64,000 bases of DNA from Streptomyces monomycini (GTDB lineage Bacteria; Actinomycetota; Actinomycetes; Streptomycetales; Streptomycetaceae). This document shows, piece after piece, positions 19,226-27,675 of this stretch; the stretch's first letter is position 1, and every line of letters starts with the position of its first letter. The stretch is taken from NCBI RefSeq assembly GCF_022271435.1, contig NZ_JAFIQY010000004.1, positions 310,001-374,000 of the forward strand, given 5' to 3'. Made by a program: the position numbers and the translations under genes. The notes under the pieces were generated by a model. It was not told the DNA's origin. It was given only the letters and a program-made list of their open reading frames with translations, and did no database searches.

Positions 19226-19843
19226 GTGGTCAAGCAGGAACGCGCAGTGCGCACGCGACGTGCCGTCCTCGAAGCGGCGGCCCAGGTCATCGGCACGCGC
19301 GGGTACGAAGCGGCCACGATGGCGGAGATCATCCAGCGGGCCGGCGTGACGAAAGGCGCCCTGTACTTCCACTTCGCCTCCAAGGACGCCCTCGCCCGCG
19401 CCGTCATCGCGGAACAGACCGACCCCTTCATCCCGCAGGTCACCGACTCCCGGCTACAGGACGCCATCGACTTCACGCACCAGGTGGCCATAGGGCTGCG
19501 GGACGATCCGCTGCTCCAGGCCGGCACCCGGATCGCCGTCGAGACCACGTTCACCGACGAGCCGCTCGTCCCCTACCAGGCCTGGATCGACATCGTCACG
19601 ACGATGTTCGCCGACGCCAAGGAGAAGGGCGAACTGCTCCCGGCGATCGCGCCGGAGCGGGCCGCGGAGTTCTTCGTCTCCGCGTACATGGGGGTGCAGC
19701 TGTTCTCGCACGCCGCGTCCAACCGTCTCGACCTGCCCGAACGCGTCACGGCACTGTGGAAGCACATCCTCCCCGGCCTGGCCTCGCCGGGCGCGCTGAG
19801 CCATCTCGACCCGCACGGCCGCTCGGTACGGACCGCGGCCTGA
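19226..19843 (+). CDS. TetR-family gamma-butyrolactone receptor homologue (ArpA-like) 2
   Basis: 205 residues. GTG 19226 is chosen because GGAGG lies 7 bp upstream and the product then starts VVKQERAVRTRRAVLEAAA, the standard receptor N-terminus. The HTH reads ATMAEIIQRAGVTKGALYFHF. The ligand-binding half contains TRIAVETTF and EFFVSAYMGVQLFSHAAS, segments typical of ArpA/ScbR/BarA-type receptors. It is therefore the stronger candidate for the true receptor. It is followed, 236 bp on, by the AfsA synthase with its own operator, the usual pairing. Confidence 0.87.
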   Translation: MVKQERAVRTRRAVLEAAAQVIGTRGYEAATMAEIIQRAGVTKGALYFHFASKDALARAVIAEQTDPFIPQVTDSRLQDAIDFTHQVAIGLRDDPLLQAGTRIAVETTFTDEPLVPYQAWIDIVTTMFADAKEKGELLPAIAPERAAEFFVSAYMGVQLFSHAASNRLDLPERVTALWKHILPGLASPGALSHLDPHGRSVRTAA

Positions 19844-19984
19844 CGGCCCGGCAGGCCGCACACCCCCACCCCCGGCGGCCGCTCCAGCCCGCACCGGCTG
19901 CCACTCCGGCCGCCGGCATTCCCCTCCGCACCGGCCTCCATCCCCTGTGCTCCCCGGTAAGAAAGCCGGTGGAAGCACTAGAAA

Positions 19985-20002
19985 ACAAACCATCCGGTTT
20001 GT
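19985..20002. promoter_or_regulatory. ARE-like operator in the afsA-homologue promoter
   Basis: ACAAACC-ATCC-GGTTTGT is a perfect 7+4+7 inverted repeat, 77 bp before the synthase start. Its sequence matches the classical autoregulatory element design (ACAAACC/GGTTTGT arms). It is the strongest of the three sites. Confidence 0.8.
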
Positions 20003-20079
20003 ATCTTGGGCCGCGTCGGTCCGCCACCGAGGCCCACCCCGTCCGAGCGGAGTGAGCCGCTACCAGGGAGGGAACCCGC

Positions 20080-21063
20080 ATGGCCAGCGCCACGCTCACC
20101 GCGCCGTCCACCGCAGCAGACCATCGTCCGTACGCCGGACGGGAGCACCGCAGCCTCTCGGACCTGCCGCCGCTGACGACCACCGTGCCCCGGCAGTACG
20201 TGCATCGGACCGCCGTGTCCGAGGTGTTCCTGACCGACTGGCGCCGCGCGGGGAGCGGCGCCTGGGCGGTGAGCGCCCAGTGGCCGCGGGCGCACAGTTT
20301 CTACGGCCCGGTCGACGGTCTGCACGACCCGATGCTGCTCGTGGAGACGATGCGGCAGGCCAGCATCCTGCTGGCTCACGTGGCGCACGACGTACCCCTC
20401 GACCACCCGATCATCTGGCAGTCCCTGCGCTACTCCCTGCGCCCCGAGGCACTGCGCGTCACCGGCGCACCCGCCGAGATAGAACTGCACATCACCGACC
20501 ACGACCTGCTGCACCGCGGCAGGCGGCTGGCGGGCGCGCGGCTGCGGTACCACGTCCTGCGCGACGGCGCCGAACTGGCCACCGCGGAACTGCACTTCGC
20601 CTGCCAGACCCCCGCCGTCTACCGCCGGTTGCGCGGCGAGTACAGCGACGTCCAGCGGGCCAACGCCCGCACACTGGACCTGGCCGAGCCGGTCGCCCCC
20701 CGACTGGTCGCCCGCGACCGCACCAACGACGTGGTCCTCTCCCCCACCGGCCACGCCAACCGCTGGCAGCTACGGGTGAACACCGCGCACCCGGTGCTCT
20801 TCGACCACCCCGTGGACCATGCCCCGGGCATGCTGATGGTGGAGGCCGCCCGACAGGCCGCGCACGCCGCCGCCGGCCCCGGCTTCTCTCTGCCCGCCGA
20901 CATGGAGTGCGCCTTCCACCGCTATGGTGAACTGGACGCCCCGTGCTGGGTCGAGGTGACCCCCGGCCACGCCACGCAGGGCCGCCACCACCTCGACATC
21001 ACCATCCAGCAGAACGGCCGCCCCGTCTTCACGGCCCGCACCGCGGGCCGGTCGCCGCGCTGA
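20080..21063 (+). CDS. afsA: AfsA/ScbA-family gamma-butyrolactone biosynthesis protein
   Basis: 327 residues with two AfsA hot-dog repeats. The first spans about residues 33-190 (PRQYVHRTAVSEVFLTDW, then HSFYGPVDGLHDPMLLVETM). The second spans about 215-320 (LSPTGHANRWQLRVNTAHPV, then DHAPGMLMVEAARQAAH). The enzyme condenses a beta-ketoacyl chain with dihydroxyacetone phosphate, the committed step of A-factor-type signal synthesis. ATG 20080 follows AGGGAGGG. The promoter carries an ARE-like palindrome, implying feedback by a linked receptor. The symbol is by homology only. Confidence 0.93.
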   Translation: MASATLTAPSTAADHRPYAGREHRSLSDLPPLTTTVPRQYVHRTAVSEVFLTDWRRAGSGAWAVSAQWPRAHSFYGPVDGLHDPMLLVETMRQASILLAHVAHDVPLDHPIIWQSLRYSLRPEALRVTGAPAEIELHITDHDLLHRGRRLAGARLRYHVLRDGAELATAELHFACQTPAVYRRLRGEYSDVQRANARTLDLAEPVAPRLVARDRTNDVVLSPTGHANRWQLRVNTAHPVLFDHPVDHAPGMLMVEAARQAAHAAAGPGFSLPADMECAFHRYGELDAPCWVEVTPGHATQGRHHLDITIQQNGRPVFTARTAGRSPR

Positions 21064-21280
21064 ACCCCGGGACGCGCACCGTATGCGTCAGGCGCGACAA
21101 GCAGGGGTGGCGAAAAGACGTAACGGCTCGCCGCCTCTGCCGAAATGGCCAGGGGACCGTAAATGCACACGGAAGGTGAACAGCGCCTGAGTGCGTAAGG
21201 CGAAATGCTCCGCGCGCAGCAGAAGAATGACGAGCTGCCGGGAAAATACGTCACCTTCGATATCGGACGGCGAGCCGACC

Positions 21281-21637
21281 TCACTCGGCGTCGAGCGCGT
21301 CGAGCACCGCGTCGCCGTTCGCCATGGCCCACTCGGTGAGCATGTGGATCGGTTCGATCAGTGTCTCCCCGAGCGGGGTGAGTTCGTATTCGACGCGGGG
21401 CGGCACCTCGGCGTAGGCGTGGCGGCGGACGAGTCCGTGTGCCTCCAGGCGGCGGAGTGTCTGGGTGAGCATCTTGCGGGAGATGCCACCGATCAGGCCG
21501 ATCAGCTCGCCATGGCGCACCGGACCCCTGCTGAGACCGTAGAGCACGACCACCGTCCACTTGTCGGCGATCAGCTCGACCGCCATACGCGCCGGGCAGT
21601 CGGCGAGGAAGGGACCACCGGGGCCGAAACCGCTCAT
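21281..21637 (-). CDS. HxlR-family winged-helix regulator
   Basis: 118 residues, the usual HxlR length. CPARMAVELIADKWTVVVLYGL is split by the N-terminal conserved cysteine characteristic of redox- or quinone-responsive HxlR proteins. Also present are ISRKMLTQTLRRLEAHGLV (recognition helix) and VEYELTPLGETL (wing). It is divergent from a quinone oxidoreductase-like gene, with a perfect palindrome between them, so it most likely represses that gene and itself in response to an electrophile or quinone. The effector is unknown. Confidence 0.87.
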   Translation of the reverse strand: MSGFGPGGPFLADCPARMAVELIADKWTVVVLYGLSRGPVRHGELIGLIGGISRKMLTQTLRRLEAHGLVRRHAYAEVPPRVEYELTPLGETLIEPIHMLTEWAMANGDAVLDALDAE

Positions 21638-21645
21638 GGTGCCAA

Positions 21646-21674
21646 AGGTACCCGCTGGTTCCTGTCGGGTACCT
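21646..21674. promoter_or_regulatory. Palindromic operator between HxlR gene and oxidoreductase
   Basis: AGGTACCCG (21646-21654) and CGGGTACCT (21666-21674) form a perfect 9+11+9 inverted repeat between the divergent starts. HxlR proteins bind such dyads; GTAC-containing half-sites are common in the family. Confidence 0.7.
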
Positions 21675-21714
21675 AGCCTGGTTTCTCCTCCCCCCTTTCC
21701 GAGTCAGGAGAGTC

Positions 21715-22641
21715 ATGCGAGTCATCACCCAGCGGACGCTCGGCGGTCCCGAGGTGCTCACCGTCGTGGACGCGCCCGAGCCCCGGCCCCTTCCGACCGA
21801 GGTGCTCGTGCGTGTCAAGGCGATCGGACTGAATCCGCTGGAAGCGCGGCTGCGGGCCGGCGAGTTCCCGCTGGTGGGCCGGCCGCCGTTCACCCTCGGC
21901 TGGGACATCAGCGGTGTGGTCGAGGAGGCGCGGACATGGCGGTTCAGGCCCGGGGACGAGGTGTTCGGGATGCCGCTGTTCCCGCGGACGGCGAACGCGT
22001 ACGCCGAGGCCGTGTCGGCACCGGCGTTGCACCTGACACGCAAGCCGGCCGCGCTCTCGCACGTCGAGGCGTCGGCGCTGCCGGTCGTCGGGCTGACGGC
22101 GTGGCAGGGCCTCGTGGACTTCGGCGGGGTGGGCGAGGGTGACCGCGTCCTGGTGCACGGCGGTGGCGGCGGGGTCGGCCATGTCGCGGTGCAGATCGCG
22201 AAGGCGCTCGGCGCGCACGTGACCGCGACCGCCGCCGGGAGCAAGCGGACGTTCGTCGAGGGGCTCGGCGCCGACGAGGTGGTCGACTACACGGCGGTCG
22301 ACTTCACCGAGGCGGTCCGCGACATCGACGTCGTGCTCGACACGCTCGGCGGCGACACCGCCGAGCGGTCGCTCGGGGTGCTCCGCCCGGGCGGCCACCT
22401 GGTGACGGCGGTCGCCGAGCAGAACGCGCGGCTCATCGCCGCGTACGAGGCAGCCGGGATGCGCTTCAGCGGAATCGCGGTCGACCCCGATCCGGTCGCC
22501 CTGCGCGGTCTCGTCGCACTCGTCGAACAGGGCAGGCTCCGGGTTCATGTGCAAGAGACGTTCCCGTTCGAGCGCGTCGCCGACGCACACCGGCTGCTCG
22601 ACGGCGGTCACCTCCAGGGCAAGCTCGTGCTGACCGTCTGA
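21715..22641 (+). CDS. NADP-dependent quinone oxidoreductase-like MDR protein
   Basis: 308 residues of the zeta-crystallin/quinone oxidoreductase branch. LGWDISGVVEEA is at the N-terminal GroES-like domain; DRVLVHGGGGGVGHVAVQIAKALG is the nucleotide-binding loop (AGGVG variant). The length is typical. It is divergent from the HxlR gene and convergent, 39 bp apart, with the aryl-CoA monooxygenase gene. It probably reduces quinones or enones as a detoxifying step under HxlR control. Confidence 0.87.
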   Translation: MRVITQRTLGGPEVLTVVDAPEPRPLPTEVLVRVKAIGLNPLEARLRAGEFPLVGRPPFTLGWDISGVVEEARTWRFRPGDEVFGMPLFPRTANAYAEAVSAPALHLTRKPAALSHVEASALPVVGLTAWQGLVDFGGVGEGDRVLVHGGGGGVGHVAVQIAKALGAHVTATAAGSKRTFVEGLGADEVVDYTAVDFTEAVRDIDVVLDTLGGDTAERSLGVLRPGGHLVTAVAEQNARLIAAYEAAGMRFSGIAVDPDPVALRGLVALVEQGRLRVHVQETFPFERVADAHRLLDGGHLQGKLVLTV

Positions 22642-22680
22642 CCCCCTCACCTCGTCGTCCCGTTCCCGGTCCCAGCCGCG

Positions 22681-24987
22681 TCATCCCAGCCTCAGCCGCG
22701 GCTTCGGCGCGTCCGTGCGGCCGGTGGGCGGGGTGCGGCAGCCCGCGCGGTACGGGAGGGGCCAGGGGGCACCGGGGCCCGCGTAGTTCTGTTCGGCGGC
22801 CGCGTGCAGGGTCCAGTGCGGGTCGTACAGGTGGGGGCGGGCCAGGGCGCACAGGTCGGCGCGGCCCGCCAGGAGCAGGGAGTTGACGTCGTCCCAGGAG
22901 GAGACGGCGCCCACCGCGATCACCGGGACGCCCAGGCGGTTGCGGATGCGGTCGGCGAACGGGGTCTGGTACGAACGGCCGTACTCGGGCTGCTCGTCGG
23001 GGACGACCTGGCCGGTCGAGACGTCGATGGCGGCGGCTCCGTGGGCGGCGAAGGCGCGGGCGATCTCCACCGAGTCCTCGGCGGTGGTGCCGCCCTCGGC
23101 CCAGTCGGTGGCGGAGATCCGTACGGTCATGGGCCGGCCGGCGGGCCAGACGGCGCGTACCGCGTCGAAGACCTCCAGCGGGAAGCGCAGCCGGGCGGCG
23201 AGGTCGCCGCCGTACGCGTCGGTGCGCCGGTTGGTGAGCGGGGACAGGAAGCCGGAGAGGAGGTAGCCATGGGCGCAGTGCAGTTCGAGGAGGTCGAAGC
23301 CGGCGCGGGCCGCCGACCGGGCGGACCTTACGAACTGGTCGCGTATGTCGACGAGTTCAGGTTCGGTGAGGGCGTGCGGTATCTGGTTGACGCCGGGGCG
23401 GTACGGCAGCGCGGAGGGCGCCACGAGCGGCCAGTTGCCTTCGGGCAGCGGCTGGTCGATGCCGTCCCACATGAGGCGGGTGGAGCCCTTGCGGCCGGAG
23501 TGGCCGAGCTGGACGCCGATGGCGGTGCCCGGTGACCGCTCGTGCACGAAGTCGGTGACCCGGCGCCAGGCCGTCTCGTGCTCCGGTGCGTACAGGCCCG
23601 TGCAGCCGGGAGTGATGCGGCCCTCGGGGCTGACGCAGACCATCTCGGTCATCACCAGTCCGGCGCCGCCGAGGGCGCGGGCGCCGAGGTGGACGAGGTG
23701 GAAGTCGCCCGGTGTGCCGTCGCCGTCGGCGGAGTACATGTCCATCGGGGAGACCACGACACGGTTGCGCAGGGTCAGTCCGCCCAGTCGAAAGGGGGTG
23801 AACATGGGCGGTGTGCCGTCCGGCACGCCGGCTTCCTCCTCGACCGCCGCGACGAACTCCGGGTCGCGCAGCCGCAGGTTGTCGTGGGTGACGCGGCGGC
23901 TGCGGGTGAGCAGGTTGAAGGCGAACCGGCGGGGCGGCTGGCCGGTGTACTCCGCCAGTTCCTCGAACCAGGCGAGGCTGGCGCGGGCGGCCCGCTGGGT
24001 GGAGGCGACGACCGGTTGCCGCTCGGTCTCGTACGCGGCCAGCGCGTCGGGGAGATCAGGGTGCTCCGCCAGGCACGCGGCCAGCGCGAGGGCGTCCTCG
24101 ACGGCCAGTTTGGTGCCGGAGCCGATGGAGAAGTGCGCGGTGTGCGCGGCGTCGCCGAGCAGGACCGTGCTGCCGTGCGACCAGCGGTCGTTGACGACGG
24201 TGCGGAACGCGGTCCAGACGGAGTTGTTGGAGCGCAGCGGGCGGCTGCTCAACGCGTCGGCGAAGGCTTTGGCGCACCACTCGGCGGACTCCCGCTCGTC
24301 GCACCGGTCCAGGCCGGCCCGGCGCCAGACCTCCTCACGCATCTCGACGATGACGGTACTGGCCCCGTCCGGGTGCTCCGACCCGGGCTCGGGGCGCGCG
24401 TACGGGTAGCCGTGCAGCTGGACGACGCCGTGCCCGGTCTCGGCGATCTCGAAGCGGAACGCGTCGAACGCGAAGTCCGCGGCGAGCCAGATGTAGCGGC
24501 AGCGGTGGGTGGTGACGCGGGGCCGGAAGACGTCGGCGTGCGCGGCGCGGGTCAGGCTGTGCACGCCGTCGGCCGCGATCACCAGGTCGTGCGTGGTGGC
24601 GAGTTCGGCGGCGGGCGGGGCCTGGGTACGGAAGTTCAGCCGTACGCCGAGGGAGCGGCAGCGCTCGTGGAGGATGCGCAGCAGCGTACGGCGGCCGAGG
24701 GCGGCGAAGCCGTGCCCGCCGGAGGTCAGGGTGTGCCCGCGGTGCACGATGTCGATGTCGTCCCAGCGGACGAACTCGCGCTGGAGCGCGCGGTGGACGT
24801 GCGGGTCGGCGTGTTCGATGCCGCCGAGGGTCTCGTCGGACAGCACGACGCCGAAGCCGAAGGTGTCGTCGGGGGCGTTGCGCTCCCAGACGGTGATGTC
24901 GCGCTCCGGGTCCAGGCGCTTGAGGAGGACGGCGGCGTAGAGGCCGCCCGGGCCGCCTCCGACGACGGCCACCTTCCGGGCTGCCAT
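22681..24987 (-). CDS. Bifunctional aryl-CoA monooxygenase/reductase (2-aminobenzoyl-CoA or salicylyl-CoA type)
   Basis: 768 residues, a fusion. Residues 1-390 are an FAD hydroxylase ([36 protein letters not shown]). Residues about 400-768 are an Old Yellow Enzyme-type FMN reductase ([31 protein letters not shown]). This architecture and length match 2-aminobenzoyl-CoA monooxygenase/reductase, and proteins annotated as bifunctional salicylyl-CoA 5-hydroxylase/oxidoreductase. It would hydroxylate and partly dearomatise the CoA ester made by the ligase at 13450. ATG 24987 lies 2 bp after the hydratase stop; an in-frame codon at 25005 is less likely. The family is clear; anthranilate versus salicylate is not. 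Confidence 0.88.
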   Translation of the reverse strand: MAARKVAVVGGGPGGLYAAVLLKRLDPERDITVWERNAPDDTFGFGVVLSDETLGGIEHADPHVHRALQREFVRWDDIDIVHRGHTLTSGGHGFAALGRRTLLRILHERCRSLGVRLNFRTQAPPAAELATTHDLVIAADGVHSLTRAAHADVFRPRVTTHRCRYIWLAADFAFDAFRFEIAETGHGVVQLHGYPYARPEPGSEHPDGASTVIVEMREEVWRRAGLDRCDERESAEWCAKAFADALSSRPLRSNNSVWTAFRTVVNDRWSHGSTVLLGDAAHTAHFSIGSGTKLAVEDALALAACLAEHPDLPDALAAYETERQPVVASTQRAARASLAWFEELAEYTGQPPRRFAFNLLTRSRRVTHDNLRLRDPEFVAAVEEEAGVPDGTPPMFTPFRLGGLTLRNRVVVSPMDMYSADGDGTPGDFHLVHLGARALGGAGLVMTEMVCVSPEGRITPGCTGLYAPEHETAWRRVTDFVHERSPGTAIGVQLGHSGRKGSTRLMWDGIDQPLPEGNWPLVAPSALPYRPGVNQIPHALTEPELVDIRDQFVRSARSAARAGFDLLELHCAHGYLLSGFLSPLTNRRTDAYGGDLAARLRFPLEVFDAVRAVWPAGRPMTVRISATDWAEGGTTAEDSVEIARAFAAHGAAAIDVSTGQVVPDEQPEYGRSYQTPFADRIRNRLGVPVIAVGAVSSWDDVNSLLLAGRADLCALARPHLYDPHWTLHAAAEQNYAGPGAPWPLPYRAGCRTPPTGRTDAPKPRLRLG

Positions 24988-24989
24988 CC

Positions 24990-25817
24990 CTACTTCCCCT
25001 GCCACTTCGGGGGCCGCTTCTCGGTGAAGGCGGCGTGGAACTCGGCGTAGTCGGCGCTGTTCATCAGCAGCGCCTGGGTGACGGCGTCCATCTCGACGGC
25101 GGCGCCCAGCGGCATGTCCAGTTCGGCGGTGAGCAGCGCCTTGGTCTGGGCGTGGGCGAGCGCGGGCCCTTCGGCGAGGCGCCGGGCGAGGATGTGGGAC
25201 GCGGCGTCCGCGCGGCCCTCCTCGGCCAGTTCGCTGAGCAGGCCGATGCGTTCGGCCTCGGGGGCGCGGACCGGTTCGCCGAGCATCAGCAGCCGGGTCG
25301 CGTGGCCGAGGCCGACCACCCGGGGCAGCAGGTAGGCGGCGCCCATGTCGCCGCCGGAGAGGCCGACCTTGGTGAAGAGGAAGGCGAAGCGGGCCGAGGG
25401 GTCGGCGACGCGGAAGTCGGCGGCCAGGGCGAGCACGGCGCCGGCACCGGCCGCGACGCCGTGCACCGCGGCGATCACGGGGAACGGGCAGTCGCGTACG
25501 GCCCGTACGACCTGGCCGGTCATCCGGTTGAAGTCGAGCAGCTGCGCGGTGTCCATGGCGAGCGTGGCGCCGATGATCTCCTCGACGTCGCCGCCGGAGC
25601 AGAAGCCGCGGCCTTCACCGCCGAGGACGAGGGCGCGCGCCGACCGTTCCCTGGACAGCTCGGCGAGCAGGTCCCGCAGGTCGGCGTATGCCTCGAACGT
25701 GAGCGCGTTGAGCTTGTCCGGACGCGCGAGGGTGACGGTGACGATGCCGTCTTCCCTGGTCACGCGGATGTGCTGCCATGTGTCGGTGGTACGGGCGGAA
25801 CCTGTGAACGGGCTCAT
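24990..25817 (-). CDS. Enoyl-CoA hydratase/isomerase family protein of the aryl-CoA pathway
   Basis: 275 residues of the crotonase family. [31 protein letters not shown] and [20 protein letters not shown] are present, and both oxyanion-hole segments are intact. ATG 25817 is taken as start because GAAGGGGGCAG lies upstream and the extension to 25862 is not protein-like. It is co-transcribed with, and just upstream of, the monooxygenase/reductase. In the 2-aminobenzoyl-CoA and related pathways such hydratases act on the dearomatised ring product. The promoter holds the 13-bp motif shared with the CoA ligase block. Confidence 0.86.
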   Translation of the reverse strand: MSPFTGSARTTDTWQHIRVTREDGIVTVTLARPDKLNALTFEAYADLRDLLAELSRERSARALVLGGEGRGFCSGGDVEEIIGATLAMDTAQLLDFNRMTGQVVRAVRDCPFPVIAAVHGVAAGAGAVLALAADFRVADPSARFAFLFTKVGLSGGDMGAAYLLPRVVGLGHATRLLMLGEPVRAPEAERIGLLSELAEEGRADAASHILARRLAEGPALAHAQTKALLTAELDMPLGAAVEMDAVTQALLMNSADYAEFHAAFTEKRPPKWQGK

Positions 25818-25888
25818 CGGGCAACTGCCCCCTTCAGCCGGACGGCTGGTGCAGACACGCAATCGCGCTTCGAAGTTATCACCGTCGC

Positions 25889-25902
25889 GTGACTGTCGTC
25901 AC
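25889..25902. promoter_or_regulatory. Quasi-palindrome shared with the CoA-ligase promoter (putative PaaX site)
   Basis: GTGAC-TGTC-GTCAC lies 72 bp upstream of the hydratase start. Thirteen of its bases (TGACTGTCGTCAC) match 13303-13315 exactly. A site repeated only at the two promoters of a split catabolic set is best explained as the operator of their shared regulator, here PaaX. Confidence 0.55.
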
Positions 25903-25992
25903 GAGTGCGCGATAACCGGCCGGGGCGTCGGCGACTGCGGCCGACCCCGCGACCGGGGACGCGTCAGCCGAGGACGAGCACGCCGGCCGGAG

Positions 25993-26496
25993 TCAGCAGC
26001 CGGGGCCGACCGGCGGAGACGACACGAGGGCGAGGGCGGCGTTCCGCAGCTGGTCCTCCCACTTCTGCTGATGCAGCCCCAGCGTGTACTCGATACAGCA
26101 CTCGCATTGCGGAATCAGCGCCACGAACGACCGCTCCGCCGCGGTCTCGGCCTCCGTCTCCCACCAGTCGTCCCTCGCCAGGTCAGCGGGAGCTGTTTCG
26201 CCGTCGACGAGCTTCGCCGCCATCCGGCGCAGAGCATGGCGCCGCGCCAGTTCCCGGTCCGGCAGCTCGATCCCCGACTCGGCAAGTGCTTGCTCGAACG
26301 CGTCGCGGATGTCGCGGACGTCCGCGTTGCTCGGCCAGCCGGCCAGCTCGCACAGTGCCGGGGCGTCCAGTCCGGCTGCGAGCGCCTCGGCAGCGACCAT
26401 CGGCAGGTCCTCCGGGCGCATCTCGTCCGCCCGATAGCGGCACGCCACCTCACTCAGGGCCATGAACCCACGCCGCACCGAGGATTCCGGTTCCAC
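25993..26496 (-). CDS. Hypothetical protein, 167 aa
   Basis: I do not recognise the family. It is soluble and acidic, with no signal peptide or membrane segment. It is mainly helical by composition, with an AEALAAGLDAPALCELAGWP stretch resembling a small helical module. CECC sits near the C-terminus (about residue 131) and could bind metal. GTG 26496 is supported by GGAAGGAA just upstream. It stands alone between the aryl-CoA block and a MarR gene, and an 8-bp tandem repeat lies directly upstream. Confidence 0.7.
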   Translation of the reverse strand: MEPESSVRRGFMALSEVACRYRADEMRPEDLPMVAAEALAAGLDAPALCELAGWPSNADVRDIRDAFEQALAESGIELPDRELARRHALRRMAAKLVDGETAPADLARDDWWETEAETAAERSFVALIPQCECCIEYTLGLHQQKWEDQLRNAALALVSSPPVGPGC

Positions 26497-26514
26497 TGAC
26501 GTTCCTTCCTTCGG

Positions 26515-26570
26515 TTCCTGACTTCCCGGCTTCCCGGCTTCCCGGCTTCCCGGCTTCCCGGCTTCCCGAC
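26515..26570. repeat. 8-bp tandem repeat, unit TTCCCGGC
   Basis: Five perfect copies of TTCCCGGC (26523-26562) are bordered by imperfect copies (26515-26522 and 26563-26570), giving about seven units. It is intergenic, 19 bp upstream of the start of the 167-aa hypothetical gene and downstream of the MarR gene. Copy-number change here would alter the 5' spacing of the hypothetical gene. Confidence 0.9.
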
Positions 26571-26606
26571 GGGGAGCCGTTTCCTCCCCCGCTCACGCCG
26601 TCCCGC

Positions 26607-27080
26607 TCATTCCGTTTCCGGTGTGCCGTTCGACTGCCGGGCCGCGGCTCCGCGGCGCGGCTCCGCGGGTGTCAGCAGCTCAGCGAGCCGGTGGGTGTCC
26701 GCGAGGTAGCGCTCGTAGGGGAAGCCGGCCGCCAGGAGGGCGGTGCGGAATTCCTCCTCCAGGGGCTTGCCCTCGGCCAGGAAGGTGGCCTGTCCCGTCG
26801 CCGTGAGGGCGACCAGGCGTCGGCGCTTGTGGGCGGGGTCGACGCTGATCGTCACGTACCCCTCCGCCTCCAGCGGGCGCAGAGCGCGGCTGACGGCGGG
26901 ATCGGACAGGGTCAGGGCCTCGGCGAGCTGGTGCTGGGTGGCGGGCTGGATCTCTTCGAGGGTGCCCAGCAGCCGCAGTTGGCTGGGGGTCAGGCGCTGG
27001 TCCGGGCCGGAGCGGCGCCGGGCCGCCTCGCCCATCAGCATGACCACGCGATACAGGAGCTCTGCCAGTCCTTCGTCCAT
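26607..27080 (-). CDS. MarR-family regulator
   Basis: 157 residues. The winged helix is clear: LTPSQLRLLGTLEEIQPATQ, then LSDPAVSRALRPLEAEGYV and a wing ISVDPAHKRRRLVALT. The length is typical. ATG 27080 lies next to a perfect 14-bp palindrome (27107-27120), and a small membrane protein gene is divergent on the other side. It probably represses both. The ligand is unknown. Confidence 0.88.
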   Translation of the reverse strand: MDEGLAELLYRVVMLMGEAARRRSGPDQRLTPSQLRLLGTLEEIQPATQHQLAEALTLSDPAVSRALRPLEAEGYVTISVDPAHKRRRLVALTATGQATFLAEGKPLEEEFRTALLAAGFPYERYLADTHRLAELLTPAEPRRGAAARQSNGTPETE

Positions 27081-27106
27081 GCGGCCAGCCTACCGGACTC
27101 TTGCGC

Positions 27107-27120
27107 GGTTAATATTAACC
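27107..27120. promoter_or_regulatory. MarR operator palindrome
   Basis: GGTTAATATTAACC is a perfect 14-bp palindrome. It is strikingly AT-rich for this genome and sits between the MarR gene and the membrane protein gene. Its form is typical of MarR sites and it probably overlaps both promoters. Confidence 0.75.
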
Positions 27121-27136
27121 ATGCAACACTCAAGGC

Positions 27137-27661
27137 ATGGACACTCTCCCGTACGCCGTTCAGACCACGTTTCCCCTGCTCTTCATGCTGGTGCCCGCCC
27201 TCGGCGCACTGCTGAGCTGCCGCCGCAGCCCGGACCGGCCGACGGCGGAGATCTGGCAGCGCTGGTGGGCCGTCGGCGCCCTCGGCATCGGCAGCCTGTG
27301 GATCACGCTCACGTTCCTGGCGTTCCCCGAAGCCATGGCCGACGCCATCGGCTTCGCCCACTCGCCGTTCCAGTTCGAGATCGCCTTCGCCAACCTCGCC
27401 CTCGCCGTACTGGGCTTCCGCGGCGCGTCCGCGTCACCCCGCGAGCGCCTCACGAGCGGGCTGGCGGCCGCCGCGTTCCTGTGGGGCGCCGCCATCGGCC
27501 ACGTCTACCAGTGGTTCGCCAACGGCGACCACGCCGCCGGGAACACGGGCGGCATCCTGGCCAACGACATCCTCATCCCCGCCGTCATGATCGCCCTGGC
27601 CGCCCGGGACGTCCGCCGCACCGGCTCCCGCCGCGGCCACGCCCTCCACCCGGCCGCCTGA
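27137..27661 (+). CDS. Small integral membrane protein (DUF6790-like)
   Basis: 174 residues with four to five hydrophobic segments (about residues 8-27, 43-65, 78-94, 107-125 and 140-156). FQFEIAFANLALAVLGF and GAAIGHVYQWFANGDHAAGN recall the uncharacterised DUF6790 membrane family. No catalytic motif is visible apart from possible His in GHVYQ and GDHA. Divergent control by the MarR gene suggests an induced membrane function. Family assignment is from memory of motifs. Confidence 0.75.
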   Translation: MDTLPYAVQTTFPLLFMLVPALGALLSCRRSPDRPTAEIWQRWWAVGALGIGSLWITLTFLAFPEAMADAIGFAHSPFQFEIAFANLALAVLGFRGASASPRERLTSGLAAAAFLWGAAIGHVYQWFANGDHAAGNTGGILANDILIPAVMIALAARDVRRTGSRRGHALHPAA

Positions 27662-27675
27662 CCGCGGCGGCCCGC

